Assembly: GCA_945863825.1 (NCBI GenBank)
Contig: CAMBBY010000033.1
Location: forward strand, 1-8,182
DNA length: 8,182 nt
DNA from: an uncultured Prevotella sp.
GTDB lineage: Bacteria > Bacteroidota > Bacteroidia > Bacteroidales > Bacteroidaceae
Direction: 5' to 3'
The translations under genes were made by a program, and so were the position numbers. The stretch's first letter is position 1. Each line of letters opens with the position of its first letter. The notes under the pieces are model-generated. The model did no database searches, had not been told where the DNA came from, and was given only the letters and a program-made list of their open reading frames with translations. Positions 1-5,512 of this stretch are shown piece by piece.

Positions 1-45
1 ACACAAGGAGTATCGTCGGCAGCGTCAGATGTGTATAAGAGACAG
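1..45 (+). other. Illumina Nextera P5/i5 adapter left on the contig end (not genomic)
   Basis: Bases 13-45 are the 33-base Nextera Read 1 adapter, ending in the 19-base Tn5 mosaic end AGATGTGTATAAGAGACAG (27-45). Before it, bases 5-12 (AAGGAGTA) match the i5 index known as S507/N507, and bases 1-4 (ACAC) are the end of the P5 primer. The order P5, index, adapter, mosaic end is exactly that of a Nextera library molecule, so this is untrimmed library sequence. True genomic sequence should begin at about base 46. Any reading frame crossing base 45 is an artefact. Confidence 0.97.
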
Positions 46-190
46 TGTAAATATAAGTATCAAACTCCTTGGCAAACAACTTTACTAAAGTTGTCTTACC
101 AACCTGTCGGGCGCCTCGCAAGACCAGCGGCTTACGATCTTCTTTTTTCGCCCATTGACGAAGGTATTGGATGGCGATTCTTTCAAACAT
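46..190 (-). CDS. N-terminal fragment of an AAA-family ATPase (AAA_14/DUF4143-type ATP-binding protein), cut off by the contig end
   Basis: Reading leftward from the ATG at 188-190 gives 48 codons with no stop before the adapter junction at base 46. The peptide starts MFERIAIQYLRQW and contains a Walker A (P-loop) motif, RGARQVGKTT, at residues 25-34. The context KPLVLRGARQVGKTTLV followed by KEFD is typical of the ATP-binding proteins that carry an AAA_14 domain and a C-terminal DUF4143; complete members are usually about 380-450 aa, so roughly nine tenths of the gene is missing. These proteins are frequent and often multicopy in Bacteroidales, and their cellular role is not established. The C-terminal half cannot be checked here, so the DUF4143 part is inferred. 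The start is supported by a good Bacteroidetes-type promoter 26 bases upstream. No strong Shine-Dalgarno is seen; the leader is A-rich. The gene is incomplete because the assembly ends, not because it is broken. Confidence 0.88.
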
Positions 191-215
191 ACGTTTATCT
201 TTTTAAAACATGCTG

Positions 216-246
216 CAAAGATACAACTTATTTTTAATAATCCAAA
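216..246 (-). promoter_or_regulatory. Bacteroidetes-type promoter (-33 TTTG, -7 TATCTTTG) of the truncated ATPase gene
   Basis: On the minus strand, TTTG at 246-243 is followed by 19 bases and then TATCTTTG at 223-216. This fits the Bacteroidetes consensus TTTG-N19/20-TAnnTTTG exactly. Transcription would start about 5-10 bases further on, giving a leader of about 20 bases before the ATG at 190. The -33 element lies in the last copy of the 33-bp repeat array described separately. Confidence 0.75.
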
Positions 247-384
247 CAAAAATAAGCAAAATCAAGCATTTCCAAACCAAAAATTCCATTTTATAGATGC
301 ATTTCCAAGCCAAAAATTACCATTTTCATTGCATTTCCAAATCAAAAAGAACTCTGCTTCGATGCATATCCAAACAAAAAGAAG
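236..384 (-). repeat. Degenerate tandem array, about five units with 32-33 bp period, each with a TTTGG element
   Basis: Read on the minus strand, a motif close to TTTTTGNTTGGAAATGC recurs. On the plus strand the GCATTTCC or GCATATCC cores start at 266, 299, 331 and 364, which are spacings of 33, 32 and 33, and a fifth diverged copy without the GCAT sits at about 236-259. The two central copies (266 and 299) also share a plus-strand CCATTTT tail. The ATPase promoter uses the -33 element of the copy nearest the gene, and the farthest copy overlaps the U-tract of the uxuA terminator. The period is close to three helical turns. No protein-coding content is evident. The function is unknown; it could be duplicated promoter debris or a regulator-binding array. 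Confidence 0.6.
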
Positions 385-431
385 CCACTATGGAGCAGTA
401 CCTCGAAGGAGATAGCGCTAACCATAGTGGC
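375..431 (-). terminator. Intrinsic terminator downstream of uxuA
   Basis: The minus-strand transcript of uxuA runs into GCCACTATGG (431-422), a 28-base loop, and CCATAGTGGC (393-384), a perfect 10-bp stem. It is followed directly by TTCTTTTTG (383-375), a U-rich tract. The hairpin starts 40 bases after the uxuA stop. The loop is long for a terminator but contains the palindrome TAGCGCTA (413-420) and a small CCT/AGG stem, so it may fold further. Confidence 0.75.
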
Positions 432-470
432 AACAAAGTTAGGGATGTTCAACTCTGGAATCCATATTAA

Positions 471-1742
471 CTAATCATAAAATCCTGGCTGTTTGTACTC
501 AATACCGAGTTCATCATCCACGGTGGCGATGACGCCCTGAATCTGACCCATGGCAAACATACGACCCAGAAGCGTGTAACCGGCATTGTGTCCGTGGTTA
601 CTCTCATCGAATACGCCGCCAGGCTCATCGGTGAAGGTCATACCATGGTCCACTCTCATAGGGAGACGACGACCAGAATTGCACTTGCCTTCCTGCTCTG
701 CCTTCTCGAAGATGCGGCAAAGTTCGATGAGATGACCACGACCACCTAAGTGGGAAGCCTCCGTGAAGTTGCCATTAGGGAAGATATAGCAAGAACGCAG
801 GTGAACGAAGTGAGTACGATCGGCAAACTGCTTAGCCATAGCTACACAGTCGTTGTGTTCACCGGCAGAGAATGAACCAGCACAGAAAGTCAAGCCATTG
901 TGCTTATTTGGCACAGCATCCAACATCCACTGGATATCCTCTGCACGGCCAATGATTCTTGGCAATCCGAATACTGGATAAGGAGGATCATCTGGGTGAA
1001 CACACATATTGATATCGTACTCATCGCAGATAGGCATGATTGCCTCCAACCAGTATTTCATATTCTCCTGCAACTTCTTCTTGTCAATGCCATCATAGAG
1101 TTTCAAGAGGTCGCGGAACTTCTGTACAGGAGCAGCATCACCCTCGCTGAAATTACCGGATACAAAACCCTGGGTCTTGATGATGATGTTCTCTACCAAA
1201 GCATGATCCTGCTCTGGCGTAGAAGTCTTCTTGATTTCATCAGCCTCAGCCACGAGGTCTCTACCCCACTTGTGTTCCTTAGAGAACTCAGCCCAATCTT
1301 CACGGGCGCCTTCACGCTGCAGGATATAGATATCGAAGTAGGCCAACTCGCCCCAGTTCATATAGAGGTTGTTGGCTCCGTTAGGATTGTCGTGAGACAA
1401 ATCGGTACGTGCCCAGTCCAAAACCGGCATGAAGTTGTAGCAGATGCACTTGATGCCTTCCTCACCTAAGTTGCGGAGACTCTCCTTATAAACCTCAATC
1501 TGATGATCACGGTCAGGACCGCCATATTTCAAGGTTTCAACCACAGGCAAAGACTCTACCACGCTCCATTTCATACCGTAAGATTCAATGTACTCCTTGA
1601 GTTCATGAATCTTCTCACGTGTCCAAACCTCGCCCAGAGGAACATCGTGCAATGCGGTAACGATGCCCTCAACACCTATCTGTTTCAACTGTGCAAGCGT
1701 AATCTTATCTTTCTTGCCAAACCAGCGCCATGTTCTTTCCAT
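471..1742 (-). CDS. uxuA: Mannonate dehydratase
   Basis: Dehydrates D-mannonate to 2-dehydro-3-deoxy-D-gluconate (EC 4.2.1.8), a cytoplasmic step of hexuronate (glucuronate) breakdown. The 423-aa protein is a little longer than the E. coli enzyme (394 aa) and looks full length. It opens with MERTWRWFG, followed by GVEGIVTALHDVP at residues 23-35, the usual TIM-barrel start of UxuA. Candidate metal and active-site positions of the family are present: His249 in CVHPDDPP (247-254), Cys287 in FCAGS (286-290), His314 in FVHLRS (312-317), and Asp365-His366 in MRVDHG (362-367). The assignment of individual ligands is from family memory. The TAG stop is at 471-473. The start lies 31 bases after the uxuB stop with only A/T-rich sequence and no Shine-Dalgarno between them, so it is probably co-transcribed with and downstream of uxuB. 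A terminator follows. I see no frameshift or missing key residue. Confidence 0.96.
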   Translation of the reverse strand: MERTWRWFGKKDKITLAQLKQIGVEGIVTALHDVPLGEVWTREKIHELKEYIESYGMKWSVVESLPVVETLKYGGPDRDHQIEVYKESLRNLGEEGIKCICYNFMPVLDWARTDLSHDNPNGANNLYMNWGELAYFDIYILQREGAREDWAEFSKEHKWGRDLVAEADEIKKTSTPEQDHALVENIIIKTQGFVSGNFSEGDAAPVQKFRDLLKLYDGIDKKKLQENMKYWLEAIMPICDEYDINMCVHPDDPPYPVFGLPRIIGRAEDIQWMLDAVPNKHNGLTFCAGSFSAGEHNDCVAMAKQFADRTHFVHLRSCYIFPNGNFTEASHLGGRGHLIELCRIFEKAEQEGKCNSGRRLPMRVDHGMTFTDEPGGVFDESNHGHNAGYTLLGRMFAMGQIQGVIATVDDELGIEYKQPGFYD

Positions 1743-1773
1743 ATATTATATAATGTATAAGTTTGAAAATGAA

Positions 1774-3363
1774 TTATCTCGCAGAAACATACTTATGCAA
1801 TGTCTGTCTTACAGCACCCTTGCCGGCAAAGAGTTCCTTCACCATGCCTTCTATCTGCTCTCCGAAACCTGCTTCGTAGAGATCGAGACCAAATACATCC
1901 TTACGGGTATAGAGATTCTTGAGACAAGAATAGTCCTGATCTGCCTTGCCTACTTCCAGAGGAGCTACAATCGCCTGAAGTTCAGCCAATAATGGGTCGG
2001 AAGATGGCTCGAATGGCTTCAGATTGTCATCCAAAGCCTTGAGATAACGGGCATAACCAGCTAATACCAATGGAATCAATACGAGATTACTCTTGTCGAG
2101 ACCGCGGGCGATATACTTTTTGATAGTTTCACCGAAGCGGATAGAGAGTTTCTGACTGGTATCAGTAGCGATACGCTGAGGAGCATCTGGCATGAATGGG
2201 TTTGGCAGACGCTTATTGATCACGGTACCGATAAACTCGTATGGATTCAAGACTCCAGGATCTGTTACCACAGGCATCGCCTCGATATAACCTATCTTCT
2301 GGATGAAGGCACGCAGGTCCTCATCAGCCATCTCGGCAGAAATCAAAGTATAGTCGAGCATGCAACCATAGATAGACATGGCAGTATGCAGCGGGTTCAG
2401 ACAGGTCGTCACCTTCATGGTCTCTACCTCATCCACCGTCTTGCGGGTGGTATAGAGTGCACCGCCCAACTCCAATGGTGGACGACCATTGGTATAAGTA
2501 TCCTCACAAACGAGGTACTGCACCTCCTCAGCATTCACAAAAGGAGCTGTAAAAGTATGTTTTTCGGTGATGATGGTTTCGTTGTCCTCAAAGCCATCCT
2601 CTGCCAGCATCGCCTGCACCTTCTCATGAGGACGTGGAGTAATCTTATCTATCATAGACCAAGGGTATGTAACCTTGCTGCTATCGTTGATATAATCCAG
2701 GAAACCAGCCTCTACGATACCGTCCTTTACCCAGCGCTCAGCATAAGCCTTCACACCAGCCTTTACATGATCGCCATTGTGAGAACAGTTGTCAGTAGAT
2801 TGAAGGGTGATAGGCAACTTACCAGCCTTGTATCTTTCATAAAGGAGGGCCGTCAACTTACCCATTGCAAAAACTGCGTCGAGACCACGAGCCAAATCTG
2901 CATCATTGAAAGAATATCCCTTCTCGGTGATGGTGAAAGTTACCATCTGCAGACTTGGAGCCTGGAAGATCTGAACCAGACGAGCCCAGTCTTCACCAAA
3001 CTGCTTGTCGGCCTTGAGACTCTCTGTGATAGAAGCGATGACCTTCTTCTCAATGGTTCCATTAGACTGGAGGCTTACGAGAAGAGAGAGGTTATTGTAA
3101 GGACGATAAGCCTTATCGATAATTTCATAGTCAAAACTTTCAACCACAATGACACCACGGTCATACTTACCCGTATTAAGTGCATCGTTGAGGATAGCGG
3201 CAGGGAACGCACGGAAAATGTTACCTGCGCCAAAGTGAACCCAAGTAGGCTCATCATGAGTCTTCTTGGCTACAGCAGCGATGTCATACTGAGGAAGCTG
3301 ATAACCTTTCGCCTCCCATTCTTCAGCATTAAAATTGTTAGAAAGAATGTCGTTTAGTTTCAT
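1774..3363 (-). CDS. uxuB: D-fructuronate (D-mannonate) oxidoreductase, mannitol dehydrogenase family
   Basis: A 529-aa member of the polyol-specific long-chain dehydrogenase (mannitol dehydrogenase) family. The N-terminal Rossmann domain shows the dinucleotide-binding turn HFGAGNIFRAF at residues 43-53 and the family motif DNCSHNGD at 191-198. The C-terminal catalytic domain carries the signature K-x5-N-x2-H as KVTTCLNPLH, with Lys317, Asn323 and His326. The family also contains mannitol, arabinitol, tagaturonate and altronate enzymes. Because uxuA follows 31 bases downstream on the same strand, NADH-dependent reduction of D-fructuronate to D-mannonate (EC 1.1.1.57) is the most likely reaction, feeding UxuA directly. 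The length is somewhat above E. coli UxuB (486 aa). The ATG start at 3361-3363 is supported by AAAAGGA seven bases upstream. No clear TAnnTTTG promoter is visible in the 94-base gap to rmuC, so the promoter is unresolved. No uronate isomerase, KDG kinase/aldolase, transporter or regulator is present in the window. Confidence 0.88.
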   Translation of the reverse strand: MKLNDILSNNFNAEEWEAKGYQLPQYDIAAVAKKTHDEPTWVHFGAGNIFRAFPAAILNDALNTGKYDRGVIVVESFDYEIIDKAYRPYNNLSLLVSLQSNGTIEKKVIASITESLKADKQFGEDWARLVQIFQAPSLQMVTFTITEKGYSFNDADLARGLDAVFAMGKLTALLYERYKAGKLPITLQSTDNCSHNGDHVKAGVKAYAERWVKDGIVEAGFLDYINDSSKVTYPWSMIDKITPRPHEKVQAMLAEDGFEDNETIITEKHTFTAPFVNAEEVQYLVCEDTYTNGRPPLELGGALYTTRKTVDEVETMKVTTCLNPLHTAMSIYGCMLDYTLISAEMADEDLRAFIQKIGYIEAMPVVTDPGVLNPYEFIGTVINKRLPNPFMPDAPQRIATDTSQKLSIRFGETIKKYIARGLDKSNLVLIPLVLAGYARYLKALDDNLKPFEPSSDPLLAELQAIVAPLEVGKADQDYSCLKNLYTRKDVFGLDLYEAGFGEQIEGMVKELFAGKGAVRQTLHKYVSAR

Positions 3364-3370
3364 ATTGAAA

Positions 3371-3377
3371 TCCTTTT
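3371..3377 (-). promoter_or_regulatory. Ribosome binding site of uxuB
   Basis: AAAAGGA on the minus strand, seven bases before the ATG at 3363. It is the clearest Shine-Dalgarno-like sequence in the window, whereas uxuA and the 770-aa gene have none, so it fixes the uxuB start and may give uxuB stronger initiation than its partner. Confidence 0.6.
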
Positions 3378-3457
3378 GATATTGTTTTATGTATATTTAC
3401 TCCTATATATTATGTACCAAATATGTAGATGAAAAACAGGCCACCTAAAAAGGCATT

Positions 3458-4804
3458 TTATTCCTCCAAAGCCTTCAGTTGCTTCTTTGGAGTTACACCG
3501 AGTCCTTTCAGACTTTCTACCCTTCGCATCACATTTCCTGCACCATCATAAAGTTGCTTTTTAGCCTTGTCAAAGGTTCCAGAGAGTCTGGTAATCAAAT
3601 CGCCGATACCGGTAAAAGTATCTTCAAAGACAGCAACTTTATCATATAAATCGGCAGCAGTCTTAACTATTTTCTCCACGTTCTTATTCTGGCGATCATA
3701 TTGCCAGAGATTATAAGCGAGTTGTAGCGCCATCAAGAGGTTGCTTGGAGAGATAATAATGATTTTCTTCTGATAAGCATAGCGACTCAACTCTGGTTGT
3801 TGTCTCATAGCAGCGATATAACTGGTTTCATTCGGAATGAACATCAGTACAAAACCGATGGCATCCTCTACCAGTTTGGAATAATCCTTCTCAGCCAATT
3901 CATCAATATGATTGCGAACACTCTGTGCATGTGCCTTCATCAATCTTTCTCTCTCAGCATCATCCTCAGCAGCAAGGGCATTTGTATAGGCAGTAAGCGA
4001 AACCTTAGAGTAGATGACCACACTTCTTCCTTCCGGGAATCGGACAATGACATCCGGACGGAAATTCTTGCCATTCTCGTCCTTGGTGTTTTCCTGGATA
4101 AAGAACTCCTCGTCTTTTCTCAATCCGCTATTCTCCAAGATGGTTTCCAAGACCATTTCTCCCCAGTCACCCTGCATCTTACTATCTCCCTTCAATGCCT
4201 TGGTGAGATTGGCTGCATCAGACCCAATCTTTGACGTTTGCTCTTTCAGGCTCAATACTGCCTGCTGCTGTTCCTGCTGAAAGAGTTTCATCGTAGCCTC
4301 GAAGGTATTCTGCAGTTCTTTCTTGTTTACTTCATTCTGCGTTTTGCTCTCCTCCACCGATTTCTTGAAATCAGCAAACTGTTCCTTGATCGGTTTCAGA
4401 AGTTCATCCATCTGCAGACGGTTGTTTTCCTGCAAAGCCGATTGCTTGGCAGCCAGTTGTTCCGCTGCCACCCGCTGCTGCTCGATATTCATCCGCTGCA
4501 TCTCCTGCTTGAGGTTTTCGAGTTTCTGCGCCCACTGCTGGTCGCTCTCTGCCCGAAGTTTCGCAGCATACTGTCGCTCGTTCTCCATTTGAGCTTTCAA
4601 GGAATGAACCTCAGAAGCATGAGATTCTTTCATACCTTTCATCTCAGAAGCATGATGTAGTTTATCCTGCTCAATGTTAGCCGCCAGCACCTGCACTTTT
4701 GCTATCAGTTGTGTTTTTTCCTCTCCACCAGTTTTAGCTTCCATCAGCTTGCCAACAACAAATCCGATGACAAGCCCTATGATGATTCCGATTACTATCT
4801 CCAT
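3458..4804 (-). CDS. rmuC: RmuC family protein (DNA recombination/inversion-limiting protein), with an atypical DxK site
   Basis: A 448-aa protein with the standard RmuC layout: an N-terminal membrane helix at about residues 2-20 (a Gly/Ile/Val-rich segment before GKLMEAK), a long Gln/Glu/Lys-rich coiled coil at about 30-190, and a C-terminal RmuC domain at about 205-435. Family motifs are GDWGEMVLE (212-220), FRPDVIVRFPEGR (248-260), VLMFIPNE (319-326), SPSNLLMAL (352-360), the LYDKV region (386-390) and KGLGVTPKK (433-441). RmuC limits recombination at inverted repeats in E. coli and is predicted to have a PD-(D/E)xK nuclease-like fold. Odd point: the expected D-x-K reads Tyr265-Ser266-Lys267 (VVIYSKVSL), so the second acidic residue is lost, while Asp251 and Lys267 remain. 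The reading frame is intact. The ATG at 4802-4804 allows the full membrane helix; there is no Shine-Dalgarno, and a possible -7 element TAGATTTT (4830-4823) lacks a matching -33. Confidence 0.93.
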   Translation of the reverse strand: MEIVIGIIIGLVIGFVVGKLMEAKTGGEEKTQLIAKVQVLAANIEQDKLHHASEMKGMKESHASEVHSLKAQMENERQYAAKLRAESDQQWAQKLENLKQEMQRMNIEQQRVAAEQLAAKQSALQENNRLQMDELLKPIKEQFADFKKSVEESKTQNEVNKKELQNTFEATMKLFQQEQQQAVLSLKEQTSKIGSDAANLTKALKGDSKMQGDWGEMVLETILENSGLRKDEEFFIQENTKDENGKNFRPDVIVRFPEGRSVVIYSKVSLTAYTNALAAEDDAERERLMKAHAQSVRNHIDELAEKDYSKLVEDAIGFVLMFIPNETSYIAAMRQQPELSRYAYQKKIIIISPSNLLMALQLAYNLWQYDRQNKNVEKIVKTAADLYDKVAVFEDTFTGIGDLITRLSGTFDKAKKQLYDGAGNVMRRVESLKGLGVTPKKQLKALEE

Positions 4805-4838
4805 TGTTTTTGAATTTTTCTAAAAATCTACAATTATT

Positions 4839-5018
4839 ACGTTCTGAACTTTCGCATATCAGGAAGTTAAAGGAGTTAAGGAAGAAGGAGTTAAGACGTA
4901 TGTCTTGCAGCTTAAAAACTACGCCAAAAAGACTATTGTCTTAACTCCTCAGCGACCGTAGGGAGCGATAACTCCTTTAACTTCATTAACTTCTGAACTT
5001 GCGAAACTTGAATTACGT
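4839..5018. repeat. Large imperfect inverted repeat built from GGAGTTAAG-type units
   Basis: Two arms, 4839-4906 and 4929-5018, pair over most of their length. The pairs are AGTTAAAGGAGTT (4865-4877) with AACTCCTTTAACT (4970-4982), 13 bp; GGAGTTAAGAC (4887-4897) with GTCTTAACTCC (4938-4948), 11 bp; GTCTT (4902-4906) with AAGAC (4929-4933); and TTTCGCA (4850-4856) with TGCGAAA (5000-5006). The ends share ACGT. The spacer between the two main stems is 9 bases in the left arm but 21 in the right arm, where a GC-rich piece with two AGCGA copies (4951-4955, 4964-4968) is present. It sits just upstream of rmuC and has no coding frame. It could be a REP/MITE-like intergenic element or a bidirectional terminator; there is no flanking transposase or clear target duplication. 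Confidence 0.8.
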
Positions 5019-5083
5019 TTTGCAAAAATAATGTTTTAAAAGCATAATGCCAAACTTCCAAGGAGATTCTTGTAGTTATTTAA

Positions 5084-5350
5084 CTATTTGTAAAAAAGGA
5101 GCGTACATTCCTTACCAGCCATTTTACCTGTATTCTTTACATCCCACCAGCCATCCAGAATGATGTCACCAAGAATACCTTCCCTGTCTTTGCCAAGGCT
5201 GCGCATAAGATCTCGCTCACCGACCTCTTGCAGCACTTCTCAGATGAGGTTCTGAACCACGCCATCGAAGTGGCAGATGAATTGGTGGAAGAACTCTTTA
5301 CTCGACTCACGGAGAAGATTCAAAAGGAATACCTCTTCCACGGAGCATAA
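5084..5350 (+). pseudogene. C-terminal remnant of an unrecognised plus-strand gene, no start codon
   Basis: The frame is open from the in-frame TAA at 5081-5083 to the TAA at 5348-5350 (88 codons) but has no ATG or GTG in its first half. From about base 5135 the translation is protein-like: YIPPAIQNDVTKNTF, then FAKAAHKISLTDLLQHF, a charged helical stretch with EVADELVEELFTRLTEKI, and the end KEYLFHGA. Codon third positions are strongly biased to C/G (for example acc aag aat acc ttc), unlike the A/T-rich flanks, which argues that this was selected coding sequence. Before about 5130 the frame reads as noise, and neither other plus frame continues it. I do not recognise the family; the tail is predominantly amphipathic helix. 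Most likely it is what is left after deletion of the 5' part of a gene, possibly in the rearrangement that placed it next to the inverted repeat. A short real gene with a non-ATG start is less likely. Confidence 0.6.
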
Positions 5351-5418
5351 AGGAATACAAATGAGCATAAAAACGTAGTAAGCTTCATTCGCCATCGAAA
5401 CTTACTTCAATCAACAAC

Positions 5419-5460
5419 GAAGCCTGCTTCAACACGCATTGAAGCAGGCTTCATTATTTT
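5419..5460. terminator. Strong hairpin terminator between the remnant and the 770-aa gene
   Basis: GAAGCCTGCTTCAA (5419-5432) and TTGAAGCAGGCTTC (5439-5452) form a perfect 14-bp stem with a 6-base loop. On the plus strand it is followed by ATTATTTTC, a fair U-tract, so it would end plus-strand transcription of the remnant gene 69 bases after its stop. On the minus strand it lies about 60 bases past the stop of the 770-aa gene and probably serves it too, although the tract there (GTTGTTGATT) is poorer in U. Confidence 0.85.
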
Positions 5461-5512
5461 CATATAAACATATTTTTCAATCATGCTCTTCTCATGATTT
5501 GACGTTCATACA

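Noticed and set aside
27..45. Tn5 mosaic end as evidence of a natural transposon
   Set aside because: It is embedded in the complete Nextera adapter with an i5 index, so it comes from library preparation.
31..237. 68-aa plus-strand reading frame across the contig start
   Set aside because: It begins inside the adapter and runs antisense to the ATPase gene; no coding support.
900..1469. 189-aa plus-strand open frame opposite uxuA
   Set aside because: Antisense shadow of a conserved enzyme, with no recognisable domain.
2386..3357. Long (323-aa) plus-strand open frame opposite uxuB
   Set aside because: Its composition is that of an antisense shadow; uxuB has clear domain motifs in the other frame.
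3391..3420. Promoter for uxuB in the 94-base gap (TTTGG at 3421-3417 with downstream TATACATA)
   Set aside because: The -7 part matches TAnnTTTG only in its first two bases; the promoter of the pair remains unresolved.
3431..3455. Possible terminator after rmuC (GCCT TTTT AGGT followed by a T-tract)
   Set aside because: The stem is only 3-4 bp including a G-U pair; too weak to call, though the T-run is real.
5378..5405. Imperfect hairpin GTAAG..TTC/GAA..CTTAC
   Set aside because: Short stem with a mismatch and no U-tract; the adjacent perfect 14-bp hairpin explains termination better.
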